Shown here: positions 7,860 to 16,832 of the stretch, piece by piece
How positions within the stretch are numbered: position 1 is the first letter of the stretch
How the letters are laid out: each line of letters opens with the position of its first letter
NCBI GenBank assembly: GCA_036373915.1
Contig: DASUUU010000157.1
Location: forward strand, 7,433 to 71,432
Length of the DNA stretch: 64,000 nt
Direction of reading: 5' to 3'
DNA from: JASLBX01 sp036373915
GTDB taxonomy: Bacteria; Actinomycetota; Actinomycetes; Jiangellales; Jiangellaceae
Position numbers and translations under genes: made by a program
The notes under the pieces: model-generated
Told to the model about the DNA's origin: nothing
The model's database searches: none
Seen by the model: the letters and a program-made list of their open reading frames with translations, nothing else

Positions 7860-9389
7860 ATGATCAGCTTCCATAACAAGACGATGACCGGCGCAGCAGC
7901 CGCGCTGGTAGCCGTCGGAGCACTCGCGATCTCCGGAGGTGCAGCAGCGGCTCCAGAGACCACGGGTGAGCCACGGTACACAGAAGGGGCCGCCGGCGCC
8001 GGCGACGCGTACTTTCCGTACTCGGGCAATGGCGGGTACGACGTGCAGCACTACGACCTGGACATCACCTACACCCCGCCGGACCCGGAACCGGCGCCGA
8101 TCGAAGGACAGCTCGAGGGAGTTGTCACCATCGACCTCGTCGCGACACAGGATCTCGACCGGTTCAACCTGGACCTGCGCGGCATGACGGTCCGGTCGAT
8201 GACGATCAATGGCAAACCCGCGGAGGGAATCACGCCGCCGGACGCGGGCGTCGAGGTGGAAGGCCGAGCGTACTGGCAGGTGCAGGACGATGCCGCCCGG
8301 ATCTGGGAACTGACCGTTCAGCCGCGGCCCAAGATCAAGACGGGTGAGAGCGCTCGGCTCGTCATCGAGTACGGCGGAACGACGATCCGGCCAGAAGACA
8401 TCGACGGCTTCTTGTACGGCTGGGTGACGACCCGTGACGGCGCCATGGTCGTCAGTGAGCCCGAAGGCGCTATGACCTGGTACCCGGTCAGCGACCACCA
8501 GACCGACAAGGCGACCTATAGCTTCGAGATCACCGTGCCAGAGGGCAAGGTGGCGGTGGCCAACGGCCTGCCGGCCAAGGACCCGGAAACGCAGGACGGT
8601 TGGACGACGTGGTACTGGGACGCACCCGACCTGCAGGCCAGCTACCTGACGACGGCATCGGTCGGCGACTTCGACCTGCGCGAGACGCACTACTCGTCCA
8701 GCGGTGTCCCGATCATCGACGCCGTCGATACCAAGCTTTCGACGAGCGCATTGGACACAACGAACAACAGCCTGGCCCTTCAGGGCGACATGATCGACTT
8801 TTTTGAGGGCCGGTTCGGTGACTACCCGTTCAACTCGTACGGTTCGATCGTCGACGACGACAGCGTCGGCTATGCGCTCGAGACGCAGACCCGGCCGGTG
8901 TACTCGAGGGTGGCGCGCGAAGGCACGGTCGCCCACGAACTCGCCCACCAGTGGCTCGGCAACGCGGTGAGTCCCGAGCGCTGGCATTCCATCTGGCTCA
9001 ATGAGGGTTGGGCCACTTACGCGACCTGGCTGTGGAACGAAGAACGTGGTATCCGGACCGCGCAGCAGTCCTACAACAACTGGTACGCCCCAGCCCGCAC
9101 CCCCGGCTACTGGTCGTTCCAGATCGGTGATCCGGGACCGCACGGGCTGTTCAACGGCCAGGTCTACGACCGAGGCGCAGCGACGCTGCATGCGCTGCGG
9201 GTCGAAGTAGGCGACGAAGCGTTCTTCGACGCCGCGCGATTGTGGGTGGAGCGCTACGACGACTCCGCAGCAACGTCCGAGGACTTCCAGGCCGTGTACG
9301 AAGAGGTCTCAGGTGAGGATTTGGACTGGTTCTTCGAGATCTGGCTGTGGGACCAGGTGAAGCCGCCGGCCACCTGGACGCTTCCGTAA
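7860..9389 (+). CDS. Secreted M1-family aminopeptidase-like metallopeptidase
   Basis: The product is 509 aa and is preceded by a strong GGAGGGGG site. The N-terminus has a signal peptide (a basic start, then TGAAAALVAVGALAISGGAA and AAAP), so it is exported. The beta-rich N-terminal domain runs to about residue 260; the zinc site is GTVAHELAHQWLGNAV (HExxH) with the third ligand Glu in LNEGWATYATWLW. Family GxMEN is replaced by GYALETQTRP, which still supplies the substrate N-terminus-binding Glu. The fourth, helical domain of long M1 enzymes is short, as in the truncated secreted actinobacterial forms. It probably trims peptides outside the cell. A strong terminator follows. Confidence 0.88.
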   Translation: MISFHNKTMTGAAAALVAVGALAISGGAAAAPETTGEPRYTEGAAGAGDAYFPYSGNGGYDVQHYDLDITYTPPDPEPAPIEGQLEGVVTIDLVATQDLDRFNLDLRGMTVRSMTINGKPAEGITPPDAGVEVEGRAYWQVQDDAARIWELTVQPRPKIKTGESARLVIEYGGTTIRPEDIDGFLYGWVTTRDGAMVVSEPEGAMTWYPVSDHQTDKATYSFEITVPEGKVAVANGLPAKDPETQDGWTTWYWDAPDLQASYLTTASVGDFDLRETHYSSSGVPIIDAVDTKLSTSALDTTNNSLALQGDMIDFFEGRFGDYPFNSYGSIVDDDSVGYALETQTRPVYSRVAREGTVAHELAHQWLGNAVSPERWHSIWLNEGWATYATWLWNEERGIRTAQQSYNNWYAPARTPGYWSFQIGDPGPHGLFNGQVYDRGAATLHALRVEVGDEAFFDAARLWVERYDDSAATSEDFQAVYEEVSGEDLDWFFEIWLWDQVKPPATWTLP

Positions 9390-9398
9390 GTGGCGACA

Positions 9399-9435
9399 CC
9401 GCCGCGTCAGGGATCACCGGACCCTGACGCGGCGG
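9399..9435. terminator. Bidirectional intrinsic terminator between convergent genes
   Basis: A perfect 14-bp stem (9399-9412 with 9422-9435; arms CCGCCGCGTCAGGG and CCCTGACGCGGCGG) has a 9-base loop. It lies between the convergent M1 peptidase (stop 9389) and serine-hydrolase (stop 9446) genes and can terminate both. Confidence 0.85.
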
Positions 9436-9445
9436 TCTGGCTTGC

Positions 9446-11824
9446 CTAGCTCACCGGCGGCACGTAGATCGACACCAGTGCACTCGCGGTGTCGGAGTTG
9501 CCGTCCGCGTCCCACACCTCCAGCGTGACGGTGTAGTTCTTGTTGCCGACGTACGCATGTCCGTCGAACTCTGCCGTGAAGGTGGAGCAGTCCTGCTCGG
9601 TGCCGGACTCTTCTGGACTGTTGGCGCCGGCGCACAGCACGACGTCCTCGTCCCCGCCGCTCGACACGGTCCAGCGGAAGTACGTCCCGTCGATCGGTGT
9701 GCCGTCGCCGTCCACGGCCGACCCGACGAAGCTCACCTCAGGTGCCACGCCGGGCGGCGCCGGGTAAACGGCTCCCGACTCGGGCGCGGTGATCGTCGCA
9801 GTCGGATGGTAGTCGGGCCTCGGCTCGGCCGTAATACCGATCGAATGGCTGTCGGACTCCACGTTGTCGTGACCCGTGAAGGTGATCTGGTAGGTCCCGG
9901 GGACCATGAGCGAACCGGGGACCGTGAGGTTGTGGCCGTCGCCGGTATGGACGACCGCACCGCCGCGGACGACCTCCCACGACACCTGATCGTCCGGCAG
10001 CGTGGCGAGTCCGACCTGGCTCTGCCCGTTCAGTTCCAGCGACTCGCCCGCCCACATGGTCTCGTTGTCGTCCGGGCTGACGATCTCGACGTCCGGTGCC
10101 TCGTAACTGATCTCGACGGTGACCTCGTCCTGCGCCTGCTGGCCGCCGGAGTCCGTCGTCGTGGCGACGATCGTGTGCGTACCGGCCGGCAGCGAGTCGT
10201 CGAACACGGCGTGCCTGCCACCGACGCCGGGCTGAGTCTCCACGTCCACGCCCGGGAACTCCCAGATGATCGGCAACGGCTCGCCACTCGCGTCCCGCGC
10301 CTCGGCTTCGAAGAGGATCTCGGTGCCGAGTGCGAAGCTCGTGCCGTCGTTCGGGTCGGAGATGGTCAGGGTTGGTCCCTCGCCGACGCAGCGGTACTCG
10401 GGATCGAACAGGTCGTAGTCATCGGCCACCTCGGCAGCGGCGACCTCGGCGGCGATGTCGCGTAGCAGCCCCGTCAACGCACCCAATGCGGCATCGGTTG
10501 CGCTCGCATTCATCGCGATCGCCACGTTGATCTCGTCGTCAGGGGCGTCGTCGAACCGTCCTGGTAGGAACTTCATGACGGCCGACGTCCCACCCAGCAG
10601 CCGGCCGTTCTTGTAGCGCTCGTTGCCACCGGTTCGCCAGTCCCAGCCATGCGGTCTGTCGGGGTGCGCGTCCGGGAACGGGATGCTCTGCATCTCGGTC
10701 ACGGTGTCCGGCTCGAGCAGGCGAAGGTTGTTGCTGGTCTGGTCGATCCCGCACATGATCCGAGCCAGGTTGCGCGCCGACGCCGACCAGCCACCGGTGG
10801 CCTGGAAGTATGCGGGCTTGTTCGGATCCAGTTGACCTCCGTGCGGCCAGGCATCCAGCCCGTCGTCGATGTGTGTGTTGTTCGGGACGACGTCGTGCAG
10901 GCCGAGCTTGTCGAGCACGTGCTGCTTGGTGTAGTCCCAGTAGCCGTTGTACCTAGGACCGTCACTCGCCTCTTCGACGATGTGGCCAAGCAGGCCGAAA
11001 CCGTGGTTGGAATAGCTCTCCGCAGTGCCGGGCTCGAACCTCAACGGCGCGAGGCGGTTGCCGTCGTCGTCCTTGATCATCCCTTTCAGCACGGCGAGGT
11101 GGACGCCACGGTAATCGCGCATTTCCCGGCCGTAGTACGCGTCGACATCCTCTCGGTCGCCGCTGCGCAGGAAGCCGGCCGTGTGGGTGAGCAGGTGGCG
11201 TACGGTGATCTGGCTCGCCCACTCTCGAACCTTGTTCATCTCTGCGTGGACGTAGTTCGCATGATTCAACTCGACCACGCCATCGCGCATCGCCGCCCAG
11301 TACATGCCCGGATCTTTGAGGACGGGGAAGGGGTTCACCCACTGACCCATGTCGGCCGGGGGCCATTGGGTATTGAGATCCTTGAACGGGCCAGGGTCGC
11401 CGTAGATCGGCTGGTCGAGATCGAGCTTGCCCTCCTCGGCGAGGCGCATGACCGAGATCGTGGTGAGGATCTTGGAGACGCTCCCGATCTTGCTACGCTG
11501 CCACGGCTCCATCCTGGTCTGCTCGTCGAGCTTGGCATAGCCGTAACCCTTCGACCAGACGAGCCGGCTGCCACGCGTCACGGCAAGCGTGGCTCCGGGT
11601 AGTTGGTTGTCGTCCAGGTACTCGAGCACGAGGGCATCCACACCGTTGCCGATCGTTTGCGCCCCCTCGCCGGTAACGGGCAGCTCGCCGAGCTGGGCCG
11701 GCAGGTTTGCCTGCTGGTCCGCCTTGCAGCCGCTGACCGTGACGCTCGCCGCGGCGAGGGCCGCCAACAGCAGCGTCCGGATCCGTGCTGGCCGCCGCCG
11801 AGTTCGCTGATTCGTTCTGTCCAT
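9446..11824 (-). CDS. Serine hydrolase lipoprotein (beta-lactamase/class C PBP fold) with Ig/PKD-like C-terminal repeats
   Basis: The product is 792 aa from ATG 11824, which has GGAGGAG in front. An Arg-rich start, a hydrophobic stretch (TLLLAALAAASVTVSGC) and the lipobox VSGC indicate a lipoprotein anchored outside the membrane. Residues about 60-470 are a beta-lactamase-like domain with SVSK (S-x-x-K nucleophile) and ESYSNHGFG (Y-x-N). Three beta-sandwich repeats follow, beginning near PTLTISDPNDGTSF, PDVEIVSPDDNETM and PTATITAPESGAVY, each with a GxSxxF/L-type start, resembling PKD or bacterial Ig domains. The enzyme likely acts as esterase or D-peptidase near the cell wall; the repeats may bind wall or carbohydrate. 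Confidence 0.8.
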   Translation of the reverse strand: MDRTNQRTRRRPARIRTLLLAALAAASVTVSGCKADQQANLPAQLGELPVTGEGAQTIGNGVDALVLEYLDDNQLPGATLAVTRGSRLVWSKGYGYAKLDEQTRMEPWQRSKIGSVSKILTTISVMRLAEEGKLDLDQPIYGDPGPFKDLNTQWPPADMGQWVNPFPVLKDPGMYWAAMRDGVVELNHANYVHAEMNKVREWASQITVRHLLTHTAGFLRSGDREDVDAYYGREMRDYRGVHLAVLKGMIKDDDGNRLAPLRFEPGTAESYSNHGFGLLGHIVEEASDGPRYNGYWDYTKQHVLDKLGLHDVVPNNTHIDDGLDAWPHGGQLDPNKPAYFQATGGWSASARNLARIMCGIDQTSNNLRLLEPDTVTEMQSIPFPDAHPDRPHGWDWRTGGNERYKNGRLLGGTSAVMKFLPGRFDDAPDDEINVAIAMNASATDAALGALTGLLRDIAAEVAAAEVADDYDLFDPEYRCVGEGPTLTISDPNDGTSFALGTEILFEAEARDASGEPLPIIWEFPGVDVETQPGVGGRHAVFDDSLPAGTHTIVATTTDSGGQQAQDEVTVEISYEAPDVEIVSPDDNETMWAGESLELNGQSQVGLATLPDDQVSWEVVRGGAVVHTGDGHNLTVPGSLMVPGTYQITFTGHDNVESDSHSIGITAEPRPDYHPTATITAPESGAVYPAPPGVAPEVSFVGSAVDGDGTPIDGTYFRWTVSSGGDEDVVLCAGANSPEESGTEQDCSTFTAEFDGHAYVGNKNYTVTLEVWDADGNSDTASALVSIYVPPVS

Positions 11825-11958
11825 CGTCGCTCCTCCGTCGCGTGCCCGGCACGCTGCCGGACACCGGCATGAGCAACGGGAGGCGGAAATGCCAACAACT
11901 TTTCGATGGCGTAGCGTCGAAGCTGGCCGTTCAGCCATCCGGAGCTGTTGGAGGACCG

Positions 11959-12933
11959 GTGGAGCGCACGATCGACTGGGACGCCGGGACGGTCGTGACC
12001 GTCGACCAGGGGCTGCTACCCCACGAGCGCCGGACGATCCGGTTGACGACCGTGGACGAGCTGATCGAGGCGATCCAACGGCTGGCGATCCGCGGCGCCC
12101 CGGCGCTCGGCGCGGCCGGTGCTCTCGGCGTCGCGCTGTCGGCTCACCGCCACCGCGGAGACGACACCACGGTGCGCGCGGAGGCCGCTCGGCTGGCCGC
12201 CGCCCGGCCCACTGCGGTTAACCTGGCCTGGGGTGTGCAACGCGCGCTCGCCCAGCTGCCCGAGGGCCGGGACGCCGTGCTGGCCGAGGCGCTCGCCGTC
12301 CTGGACGAGGACGAGCAGGTCAACCGGGAGGCGTCGCAACGCGCTGCCGACCTCGTACTGCAGCTGTGTCGGCGCAGGCCGCTTCGCGTGCTGACCCATT
12401 GCAACACCGGCCGGCTCGCCACGGTCGCGTGGGGAACGGCGCTCGGGACCGTACGCCATCTCGCGGCGGCCGATCAGATCGAGTACGTGCTGGCCAACGA
12501 GACCCGGCCACTACTGCAGGGCAGCCGGCTCACCGCCTATGAACTGGCCGAAGCCGGCATTCCCTACCGGGTGTGCCCTGATTCGGCGGCGTCAGTGGCG
12601 ATTGCTCAAGGACTTGTCGACTGCGTGCTCGTCGGCGCCGATCGGATCGCTGGCAACGGCGATGTGGCGAACAAGGTCGGTACGTACGCCGTCGCACTGG
12701 CCGCGGCGCGGCACGGCATCCCCTTCGTCGTGGTGGCGCCCGAATCGACCTTCGACCCGTCGCTTCCGGACGGCGGCGCGATACCCATCGAGGAGCGTGC
12801 GGCCGAGGAGGTCACGCATGTCGGCGGGCGGCCGGTCGCTCCTGCGGGGGCGGACGCGTTCAACCCGGCGTTCGACGTGACGCCGGCTGATCTGGTGACC
12901 GCGATCGTCACCGAGCGCCGCATCGTCAGGTGA
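11959..12933 (+). CDS. mtnA: S-methyl-5-thioribose-1-phosphate isomerase
   Basis: The product is 324 aa from GTG 11959, chosen because family members start just before RTIDWDAGTV and GGAGGA lies at 11950-11955 (short spacing). MtnA converts methylthioribose-1-phosphate (or 5-deoxyribose-1-phosphate) to the ribulose form. Family motifs are RGAPALGAAGALGVALSA, LTHCNTGRLAT (catalytic Cys) and GADRIAGNGDVANKVGTY (catalytic Asp). The rest of the methionine salvage pathway is not in the window; instead a class II aldolase is convergent and overlaps it by 8 bp, which points to the DHAP-shunt or 5-deoxyribose disposal route. Confidence 0.92.
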   Translation: MERTIDWDAGTVVTVDQGLLPHERRTIRLTTVDELIEAIQRLAIRGAPALGAAGALGVALSAHRHRGDDTTVRAEAARLAAARPTAVNLAWGVQRALAQLPEGRDAVLAEALAVLDEDEQVNREASQRAADLVLQLCRRRPLRVLTHCNTGRLATVAWGTALGTVRHLAAADQIEYVLANETRPLLQGSRLTAYELAEAGIPYRVCPDSAASVAIAQGLVDCVLVGADRIAGNGDVANKVGTYAVALAAARHGIPFVVVAPESTFDPSLPDGGAIPIEERAAEEVTHVGGRPVAPAGADAFNPAFDVTPADLVTAIVTERRIVR

Positions 12934-13573
12934 CCTCACGCCGGGACGCTCCGTACTCGGCGATCTTGTGAGACACCTTCTCGATCTCCTCCGCTGGAAG
13001 CAGTCGCGGCCGGCCATGAGCGCTCGCCCGCAACCACACGTCGCACAGCCACTCCAGGTAAACCGCTCTCGTGTACGCCTCGGCAAGCGTGTCACCGATG
13101 GCGACAGTCCCGTGGTTGCCGAGAATGCACGCGGTACGTCCGTCGAGCGCTTCGATGGCACGCGCCGCAAGCTCGCCGGTGCCGTATGTCGCGTACGGGG
13201 CGACCCGGACGGGGCCGCCGAACATGGCGATCAGGTAGTGGATCGGCGGCAGTTCATCGGCGAGCGTGGACACGGCCGTGGCCGCTGTGGAGTGGGTGTG
13301 CACGACGGCTCGCGTCCCGGTCCCTTCGTACACCGCCAAGTGCATCGGCATCTCGGTTGTCGGTGCGAATGGTGCCTCGACCGGTGTGCCGTCGAGCCGG
13401 TGGACGCCCACCTGATCCGGCGTCAACTCGTCGTAGTCGACCCCACTCGGCGTCACCGCCACCAGATCACCGGACCGGACCGAGATGTTGCCCGACGTTG
13501 CGACCACGAGGCCATCTGGACGCAGCCTGCGACAGTACGCGACGATCTCGCGCCGCCCGTCCTCCAGCACCAT
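12926..13573 (-). CDS. Class II aldolase (L-fuculose-phosphate-aldolase type)
   Basis: The product is 215 aa. It is a zinc-dependent class II aldolase/adducin domain: TSGNISVRSGD, VTPSGVDYDEL, the TTEMPMH region with the catalytic Glu, HTHS and GNHGTVAIG supplying the zinc histidines. Such enzymes cleave fuculose-1-P, rhamnulose-1-P or, next to mtnA, 5-deoxyribulose-1-P/methylthioribulose-1-P to DHAP and an aldehyde. Its 3-prime end overlaps that of mtnA by 8 bp in convergent orientation, so the pair is not one transcript. A MtnB dehydratase also belongs to this fold, but the sequence looks closer to the aldolases. Confidence 0.8.
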   Translation of the reverse strand: MVLEDGRREIVAYCRRLRPDGLVVATSGNISVRSGDLVAVTPSGVDYDELTPDQVGVHRLDGTPVEAPFAPTTEMPMHLAVYEGTGTRAVVHTHSTAATAVSTLADELPPIHYLIAMFGGPVRVAPYATYGTGELAARAIEALDGRTACILGNHGTVAIGDTLAEAYTRAVYLEWLCDVWLRASAHGRPRLLPAEEIEKVSHKIAEYGASRREVT

Positions 13574-13701
13574 GACCGCATCGTCTCAGCTCACCCCTGA
13601 TGGGCGGCTATCCACGCAGCCTATGAACTCTCTCGCGATACGGGACGTGCCCGCCGGGTACATATCCAGCGGGCCAAGGGGCGAGCGAAGGGGCACGGGC
13701 G

Positions 13702-14730
13702 GTGCGGCTGCGACGATGGGACCCGACCGGCCCGGCGATATCTCGTCGTCGCCGGGGCCGGGGATTCAGCTACACCGACCCCGACGGTCGAAAGATCACG
13801 GATAAGGCGGTGCTCGAGCGGATCGCCGGCCTGGTGATCCCGCCGGCATGGCGTGACGTGCGGATCTGCCCGTGGCCGAACGGCCACTTGCAGGCGATCG
13901 GGACGGACGACGCCGGCCGCCGCCAGTACCTCTACCACCCGGCCTGGCGCGAACGCCGTGACAAAGAGAAGTTCTACCGGATCCGCACGTTCGCTGAGCG
14001 ACTCCCCGCGGCGCGGGCTCAGATCGCAGCCGATCTCGCAACCCGGGGCCTCAACCGGCGTCGCGTGCTGGCCGCCGCGGCCAGGTTGCTCGACATCGGG
14101 TTCTTCCGGATCGGTGGTGAGGAGTACGCGGAGGACAACGGCTCGTACGGGCTCGCGACGGTGCTGCGCGAACACGTCAGCGCGGCGGGGAACGGGACGA
14201 TCGTCTTCGACTACCCGGCGAAGTGGGGCATGCAGCGAATCCACGCGATCGCGGACCAGACGGTCGTGTCCGTCATCCAGGCACTCCGCCGCCGCCGCGA
14301 ACCTGGCGAGTCGCTGCTCGCGTACTACGAGGAACGCCAGTGGAAACGCATCCGGTCCGAAGACATCAACGAGTACCTGAAAGAGATCTTCGGCACCGAA
14401 GTCACGGCGAAGGACTTCCGTACCTGGCATGCGACAGTGCTCGCCGCGGTGTCGTTGGCGATCGTCCAGCCGACAGGTTCGCGCACGAGCCGCAAGCGGG
14501 CCCTGGCCCACACCATGCGTGAGGTGTCGCACTACCTCGGCAACACACCGGCGGTGTCCCGCTCGTCGTACGTCGACCCGCACGTGGTCGATGCGTTCGA
14601 ACAGGGCGAGACCATCGCCTGGGCACTCGACGGACTGGGCGACACCGCCGCGGGCGAACTCGCGACTCACGGCGGGGTCGAGGAGGCCGTGCTGAAGTTG
14701 CTGACCGGCAGGCACGCCGCGGGAGTTTGA
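13702..14730 (+). CDS. DNA topoisomerase IB (poxvirus/bacterial type)
   Basis: The product is 342 aa from GTG 13702. It relaxes supercoils by a 3-prime phosphotyrosine intermediate. The N-terminal domain contains GRGFSYTDPDG, LVIPPAWRDVRICPWPNGHL and QAIGTDDAGRRQYLYHPAW; the catalytic domain has GSYGLATVLREHV, DFRTWHATVLAA and the C-terminal SRSSYVDPHVVDAF with the nucleophilic Tyr. The length matches bacterial members. It ends 28 bp before the P450 gene in the same direction. Confidence 0.92.
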   Translation: MRLRRWDPTGPAISRRRRGRGFSYTDPDGRKITDKAVLERIAGLVIPPAWRDVRICPWPNGHLQAIGTDDAGRRQYLYHPAWRERRDKEKFYRIRTFAERLPAARAQIAADLATRGLNRRRVLAAAARLLDIGFFRIGGEEYAEDNGSYGLATVLREHVSAAGNGTIVFDYPAKWGMQRIHAIADQTVVSVIQALRRRREPGESLLAYYEERQWKRIRSEDINEYLKEIFGTEVTAKDFRTWHATVLAAVSLAIVQPTGSRTSRKRALAHTMREVSHYLGNTPAVSRSSYVDPHVVDAFEQGETIAWALDGLGDTAAGELATHGGVEEAVLKLLTGRHAAGV

Positions 14731-14758
14731 CCGGCCACGGCCGGGGCAGTCGCCTGCC

Positions 14759-16021
14759 ATGACATCGCGGCGCGTCGCGGTCCTGGACAGCACGGCATCG
14801 CTACTTGCCACCGGCTTCTCCTGGCTGCCCAGCCGGTGGCGGCGCAGCGGGCAGTCGGCCGTCCGTGCCCGGCTGCTCGGCAAGCCCGCGATCGCGCTGC
14901 GCGGGCCGGATGCGATCCCGTACTTCTACGACGAGCAGCGCGTGCGGCGCAGTGGCGCCGTGCCCAAGGCGGTGCAGAAGACGCTGTTCGGTGAAGGCGC
15001 GGTGCAAACACTGGACGGTGATGAGCATCGCGTCCGCAAGGCGATGTTCCTCGGCATCCTGACCGATCCCAATCGGGTGGACGCTCTCGTCCGGCGCACC
15101 GCCGAGGCCTGGGACGATGCGGCACAGCGCTGGATCTCCGAACCGAGCGTCGTGCTGTTCGACGAAGCCGCGCAGGTCCACCCGCGCCGTCTGCGGGTGG
15201 GCGGGCGTCCCGCTCGACGACAAGGACGTACCGCTGTGGGCGAAGCAGTTCGTCGCAACAGTCGACGGCTTCGCCACCCCGTCCCTGCGGCACATGCAGG
15301 CCAGGCTCGCCCGGAAGCGACTCGAAAGCTGGCTCACGAGGCTCATCGTGGCGACGCGCAACGGTGCGGCCGGGAGCCTCTCCGACACCACCGGAACCGA
15401 GTCGGTCGTCGAACTCGTGGCTCACCACCGCGACGCCGGAGGCGGGTTGCTCAAGCCTCGCATCGCGGCCGTGGAGCTGCTCAACATTCTCAGGCTGACC
15501 GTCGCCGTGTCGTGTTCGTCACGTTTGCCGCACATGCCATGCACCGGTGGCCGGAACAACGCCAACGTGTCCAGGAGGGCGATGCCGACTACCTCGAGGC
15601 ATTCGCTCAGGAGGTCCGGCGCTTCTATCCCTTCGCGCCCTTTGTCGGCGGCCGGGCGACGATGGCGCAGATCTGGCGCGAGCAGCAGATTCCAGCAGGT
15701 GGGATGGTGCTACTCGACCTGTACGGGCAGAACCACGACGCAGCCCTGTGGCCGGAGCCGTACACCTTCAGCCCTGATCGCTTCCTGCACCGACAGTTGG
15801 ACTCGAACGAACTCGTGCCACAGGGTGGTGGGGATCCAGCGGCTGGCCACCGCTGCCCAGGCGAGCAGATCACCGTCGAGCTGATCAAGGTACTGGCGGC
15901 CAAGCTCGCCGCAATGCAGTACGACGTGCCCGACCAGGACCTGCGCATCTCGCTCACGCGCATCCCCACCCGCCCGCGCAGTGGATTCGTCATGACGAAC
16001 GTCCGTCCTCCGGACCGCTGA
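14759..16021 (+). pseudogene. CYP152-type cytochrome P450 with two compensating frameshifts
   Basis: The beginning (FSWLPSRWRRSG, AIALRGPDAIPYFYDEQRV, GEGAVQTLDGDEHRVRKAMF) and end (FVTFAAHAMHRWPE, RRFYPFAPFVGGRA, GHRCPGEQITVELIK with the haem Cys) match the fatty-acid peroxygenase family CYP152. The middle, from about 15176 to 15512, makes sense only one frame over (AVCGWAGVPLDDKDVPLWAK, FVATVDGFATPSL, TRLIVATRNG). The first shift is near 15176-15186 and the second near 15501-15516, after which the frame returns; the high-GC out-of-frame segment happens to lack stops, so 14759-16021 stays open. As read, about 110 residues of the I-helix side are scrambled. It may be decay or paired sequence errors; if corrected it would be a normal H2O2-using hydroxylase. 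Confidence 0.78.
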
Positions 16022-16106
16022 ATCCAACTGAACCGTCGTGTTTCGGTGCCATCGGCCCGGGCAAGCCCCGGTTGTACGAGAACAGACTGCAAGGAGGTAC
16101 GAAGAC

Positions 16107-16682
16107 ATGGCACCGCAGATAAAGGGCAAGAAGATCGCATTCCTGATGGCCGACGAAGGAGTCGAGCAGGTCGAGTTCACTCGCCCGTGGGAGGCCGTCG
16201 AGCAGGCCGGCGGGCAGCCCGAACTCGTCACGCCGGAGGGTGGCAAGGTGCAGGCCTTCAACCACCTGGACAAGGGCGACACCTTCAGCGCCGACAAGAA
16301 GGTCTCCGAGGCGAACCCGGCCGACTACGACGGTCTCGTGCTGCCCGGTGGGGTCGCGAACCCCGACCGGCTGCGGATGGATGAGTCGGCAGTCCAGTTC
16401 GTACGGGCGTTCTTCGAGGCCGGCAAGCCGGTCGCTGCGATCTGCCACGCTCCGTGGATGCTCGTCGAGGCCGGCGTGGTCCAGGGCCGAACGCTAACTT
16501 CGTGGCCGAGCTTGCAGACCGACCTTCGCAACGCCGGCGCGACCTGGGTGGACGAAGAGGTCCACGTCGACAGCGGACTGGTCACTAGCCGAAAGCCGGA
16601 TGACCTGAAGGCGTTCTGCGACAAGGCGATCGAAGAGTTCGCCGAGGGCCGCCACGAGGGACAGCAGGCGGCGACCAGGTAG
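16107..16682 (+). CDS. DJ-1/PfpI-family protein (type 1 glutamine-amidotransferase-like)
   Basis: The product is 191 aa from ATG 16107, with AAGGAGG at 16091-16097. The family core is complete: KKIAFLMADEGVEQVEFTRP (active-site Glu), YDGLVLPGGVANPD (nucleophile-elbow support) and AAICHAPWMLVEAG (Cys-His). Members act as deglycases, chaperones or peptidases in stress protection. It follows the P450 gene by 85 bp and is convergent with the AHSA1 gene; a 25-bp inverted repeat lies after it. Confidence 0.85.
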   Translation: MAPQIKGKKIAFLMADEGVEQVEFTRPWEAVEQAGGQPELVTPEGGKVQAFNHLDKGDTFSADKKVSEANPADYDGLVLPGGVANPDRLRMDESAVQFVRAFFEAGKPVAAICHAPWMLVEAGVVQGRTLTSWPSLQTDLRNAGATWVDEEVHVDSGLVTSRKPDDLKAFCDKAIEEFAEGRHEGQQAATR

Positions 16683-16726
16683 TTCGTGGTGCCAGGCCCG
16701 GGCCGGGCCCGGGCCGTCGGCATGTG

Positions 16727-16794
16727 AAGATCAAGTGGTCACGACACGCCGAGCCGATGCGCGCGGTTCCGGCGTGTCATGACCACTTGATCTT
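16727..16794. repeat. Intergenic inverted repeat (family B, copy 1), likely bidirectional terminator
   Basis: The 25-bp arms at 16727-16751 and 16770-16794 pair with one mismatch around an 18-base loop. The left arm starts AAGATCAAGTGGTC and ends GACACGCCG. It lies between the convergent PfpI and AHSA1 genes. The left end shares AAGATCA(a/c)GTGGTC with the repeat at 47155-47219, which suggests a dispersed palindromic family. A G/C-rich run (GCCAGGCCCGGGCCGGGCCC) just upstream can also fold. Confidence 0.75.
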
Positions 16795-16832
16795 GCGAAC
16801 CCCAGCACGCCTCAACCGACTCCGCGGCCCGA

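Noticed and set aside
9557..10465. Long plus-strand frame opposite the serine hydrolase gene
   Set aside because: It is the antisense of a well-supported gene with lipobox and S-x-x-K motif; its translation has no recognisable domain.
12926..13573. MtnB dehydratase of methionine salvage
   Set aside because: The fold is shared, but motifs look closer to fuculose-type aldolases and no mtnC or mtnD is present; I keep the aldolase call with moderate confidence.
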